A DNA stretch of 64,000 nt from Fratercula arctica (taxonomy: Eukaryota; Chordata; Aves; Charadriiformes; Alcidae), in the NCBI GenBank assembly GCA_947846985.1, contig CANTUZ010000001.1:3641504-3705503 (forward strand), read 5' to 3'. Below, piece after piece: positions 12,542 through 26,770 of the stretch. The stretch's first letter is position 1. Each line of letters opens with the position of its first letter. Position numbers and translations under genes: made by a program. The notes under the pieces were generated by a model. It was given only the letters and a program-made list of their open reading frames with translations, was not told the DNA's origin and did not search any database.

Positions 12542-15500
12542 CTGCTTTCAGAATGTCGCTGGAATAGAGACCAAGGATTCAAATCCCTTCAAATCTATTC
12601 TACTGAAGGGACCCTCACTCCAAACTTGTTGGGGTGTCCACAGTGCTAAGTGCCATTCGCTGTGCCGAGTTGGATGGAGGACCCAGGCAGCATCACAGCC
12701 TCTTCCCCATTGAGTAACTGTGGTTAAGAGGTTCATAGGTTAGGTGGCTCTGGAATGAAAGTACAGCTCCAAGTTTTGCTTTGATTTTTTTAAAATATTA
12801 CTGGGGACAGAGAAGCTTGTTTCTCCTTCAGAGATGTCTCCTTCAGGAGTTTCCTTCTCCTTTCTAGAGTGCCTGATTGCACAGCAGTCTGGGTCATGCT
12901 TGGGAGGTGGGCATTGAGTTGTTGTGTCTACCTTCCTGTGGCTTCTCTTGGAGTGGAATCTGGACCCCTAGACCAGGCTGCCCTATAAAAACACCTCCAT
13001 CAGTGGCATCAGAAGAGCTGTCAGATGTGTCATCATCAGTCGTCAGTGACGTCAACAGCTTCATGCTGGCTTCCTATGGTTATTCATGCAAATATTAACG
13101 TCGAAATTTGGCAGGACATACAGCCCAGGTGCAGCCATGATTTCAGGTCAGCCTGATGTGGTTTTTTAGAAAAAAAGAAATAAGATCTCCTCAGTCTTTT
13201 TAGAGACACATGTCTGTGCAGTGAGGCCCCTTGAGTCTGCAAGGGTGTGTGATCAAAGCTCCACTCTGCTTCCTCTTGTCCCAGCTGACTAAGATAATGT
13301 ACAGTGACCCTTCCCTTGATTTTGCTGAATGAGATAAGATGGACCCACATATGTGGTTCTGGGATCATGATGGCACGTTGCGTTAAGTCAGCAGGCCTGA
13401 TGACTGAGGTTGTCATTTTTCCTCATTTCCATGGTAACTTCTCACAAATTGATACTACTTTACCCATATGCAAAATGCTCAGCGAAGGCCATATGCAACT
13501 CAAATGTATATGACGTCTTGTTCAAAAACTTTCTATACAATAACTATGGTTGTCCTACGGAAAACACTTCTGCAGTTGGAGTTCAGGCTGATAATCTTTT
13601 GAAACTGGATTTTTCTATCTCAGATGGAATGGGCTAAAAATATCTATCTGTCTTCCATGGACCCTGTAACAGCTTTTCCTATATTTTCATGCCATAGCAG
13701 CATGAGTGGCTTAAGAGATCTTAAGTAAATGCAGTGTATGTACAAGCACTGATTTATTTTTTTTTCTTTCTGCATGAACAGTGACCTATTGTCTGGTTTT
13801 AATTTGTAGTTCCCTTCGTGCTCCTTTAGCTTCCTTAATGGGTTCTCAAATTTCCCGTCTGACTTGGCAGTGGTGCCCTGGCTGGAGTCTTGCCGCCCTC
13901 TGTTTGGATACACAACCAAAACCCCAAGTGGCCCTTTTTTGGTTATGCCATCAATTAACCTTATTGTGAAGAGCAGCCTCTCCAGCATGCACAACCTTTC
14001 ATACTCGGGATGTCGGGTAACTGTTATTTATATGTATTGGTTAGTCTTTAGGGTATTTATTTCTCTGATGTTAATTCTAGATTGATGTTTATTTCTACTG
14101 GGTTGGCTAAAGCTGCCAGTTTTCAGAAATCGGAGCTCTACAAACAGTACAAGCAATGCAAACAATACAGGGATACGAGCAAGTGACTGTGAGTCACAGC
14201 TCCTACATTCAATTTCCACCTACACTTCTACACTCAATTAACTCCTCCAAGGCTGAATTTCAATATTTTACAAGAGTCCAGTAATTTCATAGGAGTGCAG
14301 TGTTTTGGGAAACCTATAGATGAAAGGGGCTTAGATATTCAAACACTGATAATTAATTTGAATGCTGTAAATCCATGAATAATAATGATTAATTGGCTGT
14401 GATTTCCATTATTTACCTAGTGATGACAGCTACTTGTTCTCCTCCAGACCTCTGCCCTCCTGGCGATACAATTCATGTGAACTGTGATTCGGGCCAGAAT
14501 TTATGGGAAAATTGAACAAGAGATCCTGCTAGCTCTGCAGCAAGCCAGAGCCACCTGAACGGGGAGCGAGGGCGCAGCCAACGGGAAGCTATGCCAGAAG
14601 GAAGGGTATTTGTTTTGCCTTGTAATCGCCATCAATAATTAGGTAGAGAGAAAACAGTGACAACAGAAAAAAACAATAAAAACCACCATCTTGCACCCTA
14701 CGTCCACGTGCAGACCAGTTGGGTTGTCCCTGAACTACCTGGCACTTTGCAAGCGGAGGCTGAAGACCTGAAAGTACCTCAGGAAAAGAGTGTCTGCTAC
14801 CTTGCATCACCTCTGCCCGCACCCCGGCTGATTTCTCATGCCCCTTTGGCGATTTCCCAAGCCTCGCCAACAGGGACAATCCTCCCACTGTGAGAAAAAT
14901 GTAATATTTGGCTCGTTAAATCGACTGTCACTTCTGCAGTTGATAATCAGGGAACTGCTTATCTGTTAAACAACCCCAGTCAGGAGGGGCCAGCCAAAGA
15001 GTCTGCATGAGGAACGTTGCTGAATCAGCCAAAAAACCTTCCCCTGGGCTGCAGAATGGCCTCTCTGCACCCCTCCCAGCCTATCTCCCCTCCCCAGGAC
15101 ACAGTGAGCAAAGGGCTGTGGTCTGCTTCCAGGGAGCACTTGAGCCTCAGCCCTGTCCCATCTACCTCTTGGCTTTGCTGGAGTGTAACCATAACATTGC
15201 CGAGGCAATGAAAAGCCCGGTGAGGTCCGGGTCACCCTTCCTCACCAGGAAGGAATGGACCGCACCCAACGCCGTCCTTAGGCGGGACACCCGCTGATTT
15301 GTGTGAATTGCCTGCAAAACTGGCTCCATCATTACTTGCTCTTTCATCCACAGGCACCAAACCTAATTCTTCACCCGAGCACTGCTACCCTGCAAAAAGC
15401 CACAGCTTTCTCCAGGACCCTAAAGGGAAATGCGGCTGCTTGCATTGACTCATCATGCATGCTATATAGCAAAGGCTCATCCCACACATCCCAGCTGTCC

Positions 15501-18500
15501 GTCGGGCAAGCTTGTGAACATAACACGGGCCAAAGCCAAAGATCAACACAGGCACACAGACCAAGCTACACCCCTCTTCAGCTTGCTGCAGCTTCCCTGT
15601 GAGCACAAGGCATGGCCGGAACATGACTCAACCCACTGTGGCTGAATAGGAGCATATCCCACCCCACGCACAGTGCAGGGCAGGTAGCCTGGGCTTAGCT
15701 GTCCCAGGTTTGTGTTGTTAGCGACAATCGTTGGGCCATTCCCTGAATCAGACATGGTGAGCCCTGCTAGCACATTGTGCTGCCCTTTCTAGGCTTTCTT
15801 CATGTTGGATAAAAGCAGCACTAAACATCAGAGCGATCTGTCTGGCTACTGAGTCATCGCTGCCAACCCAAGTGCACTGAGGGATTGGCTGGTTCCAGTT
15901 TTATTAGGCGTTTTCCTAATTAAATAGCGGGGAGCGCTGTAGGAGAGCTACGTCACCTCCTGGCTCTTCAGACTTTGACTTCACTCTGGGCTTGTCAACA
16001 TAGTGAGACACTGGTAGGGCATGAGACGACCCTGTCTGGGGGCTGTGTGCCCATGAAAGCTCCTTGGTGGAAGCTGTGAGCTCAGGCACATGAAGCCACG
16101 CAGATCCCAGCCAGACCTGGCTTGTGGCCGACCAGTTTGGCACTCGGGTGGAGGAAATATACATCTGTCTGCACCCGTCCATGGAGACGTACCCCTGGGG
16201 AGGTCAAAGAGAAAGATGGAGCTGCTGGGTAGAGTTGCCTGATGCCTTTCCCCAGAAGCATTTTCCCTGGCACGAGACTTGGCTGGAGGAACTCTCCTCA
16301 GGGGGCCTGTTTCCTTAATGGAGGAATGTATTCATAGCCTGATATAGGGTTGCGTTATAAAGACATGATTTGTGACACATGTTACTGAGGGAAAGGAAAA
16401 CGGTAGCACCGAGTAGCCCGGGTCTGGGGAAAACATGATTTATTCCCTACCACTGTATCCAAGAGCACCCTGGAGAGGCAGCAAGTCTTCTGCCAAGCCC
16501 CCTGGGTTTTTTTTTTTTCACTGCTCCATCCCTCTCTCCTTCCCTCCATAGCAATGAGGAGCTGCTCGTAAATGTTATCCAAGTATTGCTAAACCAGAGA
16601 AAGGTGCTCTCTCTCATAACATCCTAGGGCTCCAGCTTCCTTTTGGGAGCCACAGAAGGGTTTTCGCAGCTGAAGGGAGAGAGGTGGGCAGCCATCCGGC
16701 CAGCAGAACAATATGGGGAAGCCCCATTCAGCCCAGCTTTGGCTGAGGAGCTGATTGGTCTCATTGCTAAACTAGAAGCCTCAAGTTTAGCTCCTACCCC
16801 AGGGGATCTGGGGAGACGGGGAATGGCCATTGCAAGGAAATTCAGCAAAGATGCTTTGGGCTTAGTGCAGGGCCCCTGCCTTGTGCACATTTTCACCCTT
16901 GGAGAGTGCAAAATGCATTTTGTTGCAAAAATGGGGTGTGAGCTACTGCCACACACTGCAGGGTGAAGGCTACCTGCAAGCAAATATTTACTGCATAAGG
17001 ATACTCCAAATGGAGTCACCTTGCGTAGTTTCTCTGTGTGCTTGGAGGGACTTATGCAGGTCCTCCCCATCTATGGAAGGAGCCAGGTTGTGCTTCCCTC
17101 CACCCATTTTTGATTGCATTGGACTGGAAGCTCTTCAGACATTTTTTGACACACACCTAGCACAGTCCTGATCCCTCCAGGACTCTTAGTGTGACTGTAA
17201 TGTGAAGAAGTGTGCACCTGAGGAATGCAGAAAAATTATTCTTTCTCCACCTAGGTCCAAAGAGTGCATCAATTTTAAAATAAATTTTATTTAGGTTCAG
17301 ATAGAAAAAATCTGGCTTAAAAAGGAACTTTCCAGGTTTATAAGGTATCAGTTGCTGCTTTGAAGTCTTCTGTGTGTGCTGTGGATAGCACACTACACAA
17401 GCTGATGTATGAAACAAATGTTTTTATCTATTCTTGGTGATCCAGACCCTTACACGGTGGAAATCAACAGATACAGGAAAAAAAAAAAATTTCTCCCATG
17501 ACAATTTGACCTTCTACCTTTTCGGTTGGACTATAGGGTTTCGGGTTTTTTATGCCTATACTATGAACAGTCAAGACTAGACACCATTTCCCCTTGGTCT
17601 CCATCCTGTTTTTGAGAACAATAGTTGCATTTTTGACACAGTGCCAGCCCATAATTCATGCTTGCCTGCATCCTTTAGAGCACAGACTTGGCTGATATTA
17701 TAATATTTTGGTGCGTTGAAATTACTGTTCCAATTAGAGCAGATTTTTTTTCTAATCAATAATATTATTTCTAAAAATTTAAATGTTTTAGGGATAACAA
17801 ACAAGGAAGAGAGGCCTCATTTCTTGATGAAATATGGGTGCATAAATTCCCTTGACCTAATCTCCAGTTCGCTCAAACATAATAGAGTTCAAAAGTTCAG
17901 TTTAGGATCAAACTTCGTTGGGTTCATGTCCCGTTTGGGACAGACAGCTTGAAACAGATGAGAGGAATCCAGTGAAGAACAGAGGGAGAAGGTGGCAGGG
18001 GTCAGGACAGAGTAAACAGAGCAGCTGGGGATGACAAAGCAAGAAATGCATTAAAAGAACACATACTCTGTACAAAGCCTCACTTCTGAAGGTGTCACCG
18101 GTTTTCACCCAGGGCGTCCTCTGAGCACAGTCCAAAAAGTTGCTGGACGCATCAAACCTGCTGAGCATCACCTCATGCCATCGCCAGTCCCATGTGTGGT
18201 GTTGGTGCCATTTGCAGAGCAAAAAGTGGGTGCCAACAGCAGCAGTATCTTCACTGGCGTGAAGGAAACTATCCCACCTAAGGGCTGCTCCCAAGCAGCA
18301 GCTTGGATATGCCGGTTAAATTGTCCTCGAAGAAACAAGCAGATTCTTCATTTGCAGAACAAGAAGGATTCAGGCACTCAGACTGATCTGAAAACCCTCC
18401 AGGATAATTAGAGTTGTCTCAGAAGTCCTGAATAATTCACATTCCAACATCTGTAAGTCCAAACTGATGGGAAAACATCCGCTCCCTTCCCCATGCATAA

Positions 18501-20254
18501 ATCCTCTTCCAGGAGGTAGTCTCTGCTGGGTCTCCTGGGTTCCGGATTGATCCCAACACACATTTGTATCTACACCACCACCGAGATTGTAAAAATCCAC
18601 CCAACGTTTGACTTACATTTTCTATATGTTTCTTCCTTCTTCCCTGCTGATTCAGAATGTTTAAAACACCCCTTTCTGTTTATGTGCTTTAATTCTCCCC
18701 CTTCCACTGTGAACCAATTCTCATAACCTTTCTGCAAAGGTCCCATTTTTCACACCTTTCCCAGTGGCTGCTGCATCCCCTCTGAACTCTCTCACGGTGT
18801 CTGGCTGGAAAACTTTGCCAGGTTTCATAACCTCTTTCTTAAGAGAAAGTACCAGGGATCTTGAGGAGCGCATCTGGGAGCTCTGCAAAACAAGGCAGCA
18901 GAAAGGGGACAGGAGCAGCTGCCATGGAGCCGAGTCTCGTGACCTAATAAATTACCCCTAGTCAGGATGTAAATGATACTGGACGTAGTCTTAGCCTGTC
19001 CCATTTGTCAAGTGAAACGTGAAGATGGTTTAAACTACTTCACAGGCAGGGAGAGGTATGTTGTGAGGAGTTGTGAGGGCTTGGCTGGTGAACAGATTGT
19101 AACTCGAGCTCATCCACTTACGGCTGAGGCAACTTCAAAAACTGCTCTGACTTAACCAGAAAAATGATTGCCATTCCTTCCCAATGCAGACAGTATGTTG
19201 TGTCTTTATTTCTAATTTGTGGGGGTGTCTGAAACAGTGCAGTGGAAAAGCAAGGGAGTTTTGAATGTTTGTATGCAAAATTTAGCTATGTCTCAGCTAT
19301 ATCTTTTAGGCCTCTATTAATTGAATAAAGCTTTTTTATTATTATTGGAGGAGGAAAGTTAGGAAGACCTACTTATTTGATCCAAATAATGCAAGATCTT
19401 TCTTTGAGATAAGACTTTATTCCCATAACAACTCTTGCACAAGACCAAAATCCCAACAGGCGAGTTGTGAAATAAGAAGTGGTAAGGAAAAAAAAACACC
19501 CAACATTTGAGCCATGAGATCCTGAAAACATTGCTCCACGGACCGCAGTAAGTGGTTTGTTTGACTCTGCAGCACTCAGGTACTCTGCTGGGAGACATCT
19601 GAGAATACTTTGTGTGGGTGAGCCCAGAGGTCTCCTGAAGAGCAGTAGGAAGTGCATGATGCAAACCGAATGAAGTGACACATTCTGTAGTGCACAAACA
19701 CGTGATGTCATTGCGCTTTTATTGCATTTACTCGAAAGCCTCCGCGTGAGCAGTCTAAGGAAGCAGGAGGTTGGAAAAGCAATTACACCGTGGGAAAAGA
19801 AGAAACACAGATAACATGACATTGAATGTGCACAGGCAGAGAGTTGTGCAAAACGTTCCTGGCTGAAAGCTGGTCTTGATTTCTGGTTTTGATTACTGTT
19901 TAAGAGGACAAACTGACATCAGACTTCAGAAAGCAGATCTAACATATCAACCAGTTAAAGCAAAGTCCTCAGAGCATCTGTTTTTCAAACTAATTCTGAC
20001 TTCAACAGCGGGTTTGCCTGGATGGCCACGAACTGGTGTTCAGTTGCTTTTGAGATACCCTGGGGTATGCTGCCTGGCCTCCAGCTGATACTCGAGAATA
20101 GGTAGGTTTCTTTTCTATCCTGGATCATACCTGCAGACTCTGTAGCCCAAACCCCAGGAACGTCCCAAATGGCACTAGTTTCTTGCCATAGACTGAACTA
20201 GCTATCTATGTTTAAACAATTGACTCAAGTCTTTAGTTCTGGGTTAAGATTAAG
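12542..20254. other. Intergenic, no firm gene
   Basis: Apart from the weak exon-like segment at 14448-14515, nothing is supported. The part from 14.5 to 16.9 kb is somewhat richer in GC, which lengthens chance open frames; the longest, 148-149 codons on the minus strand at 16624-17070 and 19373-19822, have no recognisable domains. Confidence 0.5.
14448..14515 (+). other. Exon-like segment with stop, gene unknown
   Basis: After a pyrimidine-rich acceptor (TGTTCTCCTCCAG) a frame opens in phase with the donor of the 6742-6802 segment and reads LCPPGDTIHVNCDSGQN, then LWEN and TGA. The CPPG...NC spacing is loosely like a secreted cysteine-rich module. The frame match has a one-in-three chance of being accidental and the gap is 7.6 kb. 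No family is recognised. Confidence 0.12.
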
Positions 20255-20850
20255 CTCTGGCGTGTATCAGGAATAGTGTGGCCAGCAGGACTAGGGAAGT
20301 GATCATCCTCCTGAATTTGGCACTGGTGAGGCCACACCTCAAGTGCTGCGTCCAGTTTTGGGCCCCTCACCACAAAAAAGCCATTGAGGTGCTGGAGCGT
20401 GTCCAGAGAAGGGCAACAGAGCTGGTGAGGGGTCTGGAGCACAAGTCTTGTGAGGAGCGGCTGAGGGAGCTGGGGGTGTTGAGCCTGGAGAAAAGGAGGC
20501 TGAGGGGAGACCTTCTCGCTCTCTACAGCTCCCTGAAAGGAGGGTGTAGCCGGGGGGGTCGGTCTCTTCTCCCAAGGAACAGGCCATAGGACAAGAGGAA
20601 ACAGCCTCAGGTTGTGCCAGGGGAGGTTTAGATTAGATATTATGAAAAAATTCTTCACTGAAAGGGCTATTAAACATTGGAACAGGCTGCCCAGGGAAGT
20701 GGTGGAGTCACCATTCCTGGAGGTATTTAAAAACCAGGTAGACGTGCTGCTGAGGGACATGGTTTAGTGGTGGAGTTGGCAGTGCTAGCTTAAGGGTTGG
20801 ACTCAATGATCTGAAAGGTCTTTTCCAACCTAAATGATTCTATGATTCTA
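20255..20850 (+). mobile_element. CR1 LINE fragment
   Basis: About 600 bp of plus-strand CR1, from CTGGCGTGTATCAGGAATAG through the ACCACAAAAAAGCCATTGAG and GTGGTGGAGTCACCATTCCT regions to the terminal ATGATTCTATGATTCTA. The 103-codon frame at 20278-20589 encodes the reverse-transcriptase C-terminal tail typical of CR1, truncated. Confidence 0.96.
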
Positions 20851-23035
20851 AGATACTTAAATGTAAGTGTAGATGTAGACATCACCATGTGAGCTGATGG
20901 TTGATTCTGCTTTTGCAACTAGTGGAGATGTAGTCAATAGAGTTGATGGAGGCTGAAGAGAGGTTCAGCTCACCATGCAACAGAACTCTGGGCCTCCCAG
21001 AAGACCTGAGTCACAGCCTCCAGCCCATGTAGATATAGAAGCCCTAGGGGAATTTAAATGCCTGTCAGGGGACTCAGATGTCATAATCCTTCATGATAGC
21101 ACCTGTATTTTAGCCTGCCTGTGTGATTTAAATACTTTAATCTGGGCTATAGGGGGACACAGCACTGACTACTGGTCGTTCACAACCCTACACCTTCCTC
21201 ATGAAACACATTGACTGGAGGATGAGGTAGCTTTTCTTTCTGTTTTTCCTATAACATAGTGTTTAAAGCACCATGTACACATTGTGGCTCAATTTTCTCC
21301 TCTGCAGGAAGGGGTTGCCTTAATCAGTACCTCAAGCAATATGGGAGCACGGTACTTCCCAAGTGCCTCAGTCAGGCTCTTGCCCTTTAACTTCTGCAGC
21401 CAGTTCACTGTGTTGAGGGCACAGTTGCCTCCTCCAGGGATTACTTAAGTGTTCCTTAAGGAGTACAACGTTGTATAAATTGAGACAAAATGGAGGATAA
21501 ATTGATAAGGTCCACCTAGCAATCCCCTTCAACTAGTAAGGAGGGCATTGCTTGAAGAGTAGAAAATACCCAAGAGAATTGAACTGGGAGTCTAGGAGTT
21601 ATGATGGCAGCTCTGTTTCCAGCCACACGTTGTACAGAGCTTTATCTAGCAGCGACGCTTCAGCGGTATCTACCGGCTTAGGAGACTTGGCAGAGGGATG
21701 CTCAACACGAGAGCCCTGTTGGGGCTCACACAGATATGACGGTTTTGTGCTGTCTGTGGCATTTCTGAACATGCCAAGGAGCAGACTGTTAAATGCACAG
21801 GGAATTTCAACATCATAGTCCTCTACAGACTTTAGGCACCAGACGGAGGAATCAGCAGCTGAACGAGGACTGCAAAGATTTAGATTTTGGACTTAAATAC
21901 CTAGAGTGGCAATTAAAGCACCCAAATCTTTTCTTTTTCTGGCCTTTCACCTCACTGGGCATCATTCTTCCCAAACAGGAAAGGAGCTCGATTTAGGGGT
22001 GACGGGTCCAGTTCAGCAAAACAATAACTTGCCTGATGTCCGTAGTGAAACATGAGGGACAGATTAGAGGAAACATACGGTCCTGAATCACATATGTGAG
22101 GCAAGAAACATATGCTAAGGTCTGCTACAAAGAGGTTTTTTTTCTGAGAGTAAGCAACAATTAATGAAGCTGGGGTTTTGAAACTCTTCAATCTACGACT
22201 GTTGCCAGAATTTTTTGTTTCAACATTTTAAAGTGAAAGGCAGCGGCGCCATAAAACTTGTAAATATTATAAAAAAGCATCAAGTATGATATAAGTACTC
22301 ATGATGGAAGGAAATTTTACAATAAAAAACATTTTTGAATGAAAATCTTACCTCAAGGTCTCTTCTGGAATTTCAAAAGGTTACTGCCGTTATTTTATTT
22401 TATTTTACATTCTTTCTGTGTCCCAGCACTTCTTGACGTGTTAAAACCTGAAAAGATTTATATAGTTTCAACAGCTTGACATTTTGTTTTTATTTTATTT
22501 TGTTTTGTTTTGCTTTGTTTTGTTTTAGTGATAGTTGGGGAGGATGTTATTTAGCATTATGCAATTGAAACATTTCCTCATCTTCTCTAGAACAAAGATA
22601 ATAAAAGCAAACAGAATGTTGCAATGATTATTATTTTTTATTATTATTGTATGACAATGTGCTTGCTGCAGTAGGAATAACCTAATGCAAACTGAAAATC
22701 TGGCCTTACAAAGTAAACGGTCCCCAACTTCCCATTTTTCAGAATTCTCATGGAAAATTTTGAAAACATTGATTTTAAATTTGAGCAATAAAAATGAAAT
22801 TTAAAAAAAAAAAAAGAAGGAAACTTTATGTGAACTCAGACTTTCATGATCTGACTAACTTGCCCACATCCGACATCTTCAGCCACTTTTGCCACCTCTC
22901 TGGACACTTCTACTGCCAAATCCCTTCCACAGCTTCAGTGCAGGGAGTAGATATCACTAACAGACCATTGCTCGGAAGTTTCTCTGCTACTCTACTCCTC
23001 ACCTAAGTGCGTGACCTGTTCTTCTTGTTTTGCAA
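20851..23035. other. Intergenic, no gene recognised
   Basis: Unique AT-rich sequence with TTTTA/TTTTG pentamer repeats near 22390-22410 and 22480-22528. No gene is supported. Confidence 0.55.
22480..22528. repeat. TTTTA/TTTTG pentanucleotide repeat
   Basis: About ten imperfect TTTTR units. A short related TTTTA run lies at about 22391-22408. Confidence 0.75.
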
Positions 23036-23037
23036 GG

Positions 23038-23850
23038 CTCAGAGAATAATTCAGGTTGGAAGGGGCCTCTGGAGAGCTCCAGCCCAGCTCCCTGATCAAA
23101 GCAGGACCAACTTCAATGTCAAAAGTGGTTGCTCAGGGCCTTGCCCTGACGAGTTTTGAAAATCTCCAAGGATTTTCCAGAGTTTGACCTCTCTCATTAT
23201 GGAGAATTTTTTCCTTATGTTCAATCTGAACTTCCCCAGTTGCAACTCTCAGCAGTTTCATCTTGTCCTTTAACTGAATGCTCCTGGGAGGAGCTGATGC
23301 TGTCTTCTTTGTAACTGCCCTTCCAGTATCGATAAAAGATTTCCCCCCAAGACTTTCTCTTTTCCAGGCTGAACCAGCCAAGTTCCTTCCATCTCTTTCT
23401 CAGATATCATATGCTCCAGCGCCCTGACCATCTTGGTGACCTCTGCTGGACTTGATCCAGTTTGTCAGTCTCTCTCTTGCACTGGGAGGCCCACAGCTGG
23501 ACACAGCATACAGATGTGGTGTTAGATGTGCCAAATAGAGAGGAGTAACAGCATCTCTTGACTTTCTAACTAAGCTTTTGCAAATACAGTTCAGTGTGCA
23601 GCTGGATTTTGTTGTCACTAAGGCAAGATGTTGATTCATGGACAACTCAGGTCCTCTTCTGCAAAGCTACTTTCCAGTCATCTTGTCGCTAGGCTGGAGT
23701 GTTGTATGAGCTTGTTCTGTCCAAGGTGCAGGTCTTTGCTGAACATGATGAAGTTTCTCTCAGACCACTGCTTTGATGTGGAAGGCCCCTCTAAATAGCA
23801 GCTCTGCCCCCGACATATCAACCACTGCTCCATTTGGTGTCATCCACAAA
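23038..23850 (-). mobile_element. Older CR1 LINE fragment
   Basis: Starts AGAATAATTCAGGTTGGAAG and continues with GGCCTCTGGAGAGCTCCAGC, a block around 23510-23560 typical of a diverged CR1 lineage, and a GGTGTCATCCACAAA end. It has lost the perfect terminal octamers, so it is older than the other copies. The far boundary is approximate. Confidence 0.75.
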
Positions 23851-26770
23851 TAAGGTAAAGGCTTTGTCCCATCAGCTTAAATACAAAAATGTAGCTTAAA
23901 GTGGTGGACAGCCTTCCTTTCCTTTATTTCTGCCCTCTAGTGCTACACTCTCTGCTTCTGTTTCTGATTTCATCCTGATCATTCCTTCCCCATTTGTCTT
24001 CCAAATTCCTGGTTTAGCTGTGCTTATTCCCCTTCTGTTCTCCCCACCCCATGCCTCCTGCCCAGTTCCCTGTCCCGAACTTTCTTCTCCTTGGTGGGTT
24101 TCCTGATTGAAAATGGGTTTATCTCCTTCTCTGGTCTTGTCTCTGGCACCCTGGACTCCCCTCTCCACTTTTTTTTCTGGGAAAGTCAGAAACACTAAAG
24201 AGGAATCTCTTCTGTTGTCACCTTCTTGAATGATTCTTCATAAAGAATACTGCTTACGAACTGGAAAATGTGTGTCTTTGATGCAAAGACTGCTAGAAAT
24301 GGACAGGAGGAGGAAATCTGGAACTAACTTGGCTCTGCAACGCGACAGAAGAGCCAGGATCAATAGCTTGGGAGAAAAGTGACTCTCCCAATGTTGCAGG
24401 ACTGTTCCCTTATATTTGCCAAAATTTTGTTTAATATCATGTTGCATCAGCCGCCAAATGTCTTTGCATGAAAGAATGTTGCACGGCCCAATGGGCCCTC
24501 CTCGGAAAGTTCCTCTGTGCTTATTCAGTCTCTTTTCCCTCCCATTTTGGTTTCACCTCGCTTCCCTGGTTACTATGTACTTCTGCTTGTCACCCCTCGT
24601 GAGCTGATGTCCTCTTCTGTCTACACGTGTCACATATTTGCAGGCAGCTAGCATGTCACCTAGCCAAGGTACCCTTGTCTCCCCTGCTCCGCACGGCTCA
24701 GCTCTGCCTCTCTGCAAAGCTTTTCCCACCCTTCTTTCTTGGATGCTCTTCAGTTTCCAGTTACACTTCATGGTTACCCATCATGAAGAGCTGAACTGTG
24801 CAAACCCCCTCTTACCTACTCCGTATCCCTTCCACCTTTCACTTCTTCTATCATCCCTGCTTCTATCATGCTTTCTGCTCCTCTCTTATCTGTCTCCTAG
24901 GCTCTCTTCTCACCTTTGAGCTACAAGAGGTGGGCTGAAGCTTCACAGATCTCCTCTAACCTCTTGGTGGGTAGGTACCTATCACTACCTGTTCCTCTGG
25001 AGTATTTTCAGCTCTCCACTGCTTGGAGGGAATTTCTCCAACACTTTGTTTTCTCCTTTACCCATCACTCACCCTGAGCTCTCTGATGGCTTTCAGGTCC
25101 TCTCATCCCCCTTTCCTCTTGTTTCTTGGCAAAATCTATTTGGATCCTCACCAATCCATGGCCCGTGAGACCAAAATCTGTTCTGGCTGCATCATTGCAG
25201 CGTTTTCAGAAAGCTGCAGACCCTAGACTTAATTTCTGTTTTTTTCCTTATGGATAATTTCCCTCTTTCACTTAAATTAAGCCACATCAGCAGGTGAATG
25301 ATTGCTCTGTGAGTGAGGAGATATTTAACTTGGTCCTTCTGAGAGGATACTACAGGGCAGAGGAGGTGTTGGTGGGTAGCTTTGCTGTATTTCAGCTCTT
25401 CAGATGCTCAACACAGCTCTGACAGATCAGGCAACAATCATTAGAAAGCAGTAAGTGAAAGAATTATATATACATCTGGACAATCTCAGGTTTTTGCGGG
25501 GGCTTGTGTAGGACATACTGCAGAGCCTTGGTTTTGAGAAGAGATGGACCCAGTTTTCTGGAAAATCAGACTTGTTTCAGGACTGGTGAGATGCAGGCTG
25601 CAAATTTAGGCATCTGAAATAAATCATTGATCGCTTTTGAAAATCTTGATCAAATTGCTTCACGTAGACAGACATGAAATCGGAATCCACAGGCACCAGC
25701 ACCACGGGCTGGTTGTTATCATAGAAGATCATTTAGTACAGGCTGTTCTAATTTACGTTAAACAAAGCTAATCCTGAAGGGATGTATTTCTTACGCTAGC
25801 CTGCGTGCAGCTGTGCCTTTGCACATGTGTACATGAACAGCATAGGCCATTTTTCATGGAACATAATAGATATGGCCAGAAGATATCTCACCATGCAAGG
25901 TAAGACATGTTTTTCTCAACATGTGGAGATACAGGGGATTCAGGCTGTGGTTTTGCTTTTTTTCCTTCCCAGACAAGTAATACATAGGGATGTATTACAT
26001 AGGAATACATAGGAACAGGAAAGCAAATGCTCTGGGCTCCTGAAATATTAGAAGGCACTTACTGGGTTTGATACTAATCCACCATGTCTGGACAGGGTCC
26101 ATGCAGAGAGGTCGGTAGCCAGAGGCTCTGGTACTCCGCTGGGGTGTTGTTTGGTCTTGGGTTTGCAGGAAAAGCCAACGCCTTTGGAAACTGAGACTGG
26201 ACTTTCCGTGGATGGCCAACATGAGTCATGACTTGCTGAACTTTTAGGGACTCTCTCTGGGAGTGTTTCTAGTGCTTCCAGTACTTATGTCTACCTGACC
26301 CTACTGCTGGGGAACAACCCGCAGCAAAATGTGGTAGGAAATATTTGAAGGACATCTATTGCCCTGCCCAGGAATATATCTGCAGAGAGGAAGCCGCTTG
26401 CTGCATGCAACAATTTAAAACAAAGTTTGCATTGGCTGTATAAGTCCCACATGGTCTATTACATATGCTAGAATCCCAGAAGGATATTCCCTGATAAGCA
26501 GCACGAGCTCTCATTGCAGAGGCTGTTGCAAGGACTTTATGCAAAAGCAGTGAATGAGGGTGTAATTTTTGGTTACAAAATACCAGTCAAAACAGCCTGC
26601 ATCGTGCCAACCTATTAGGACAATGGAGCTAAGTGGCAGAAAGATGTGTAATGTGTGAGTAATGGCTACGTTTGATGCAGAATCAGGTACTTTGGCATTC
26701 GGGCTTCTTGCAGGCATAGAAGTAGAGAGAGGATGCAAGAGTCGGGACTGTCATCTGTGTACCTATATTT
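23851..26770. other. Intergenic, no gene recognised
   Basis: A pyrimidine-rich plus-strand stretch at 24.5-25.1 kb produces leucine- and serine-rich chance frames. No domains, paired splice sites or repeats of note were seen. Confidence 0.55.

Noticed and set aside
16624..17070. 148-codon minus-strand frame and overlapping 107-codon plus-strand frame
   Set aside because: Mirror open frames on both strands are typical of chance in GC-richer DNA; no recognisable family.
19373..19822. 149-codon minus-strand frame
   Set aside because: No known domain; phenylalanine runs come from poly-A stretches on the plus strand; a second overlapping frame of similar quality exists.
25730..25760. ATCATAGAAGATCATTTAG resembling a CR1 terminus
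   Set aside because: Only a partial word match, with no CR1 body on either side.
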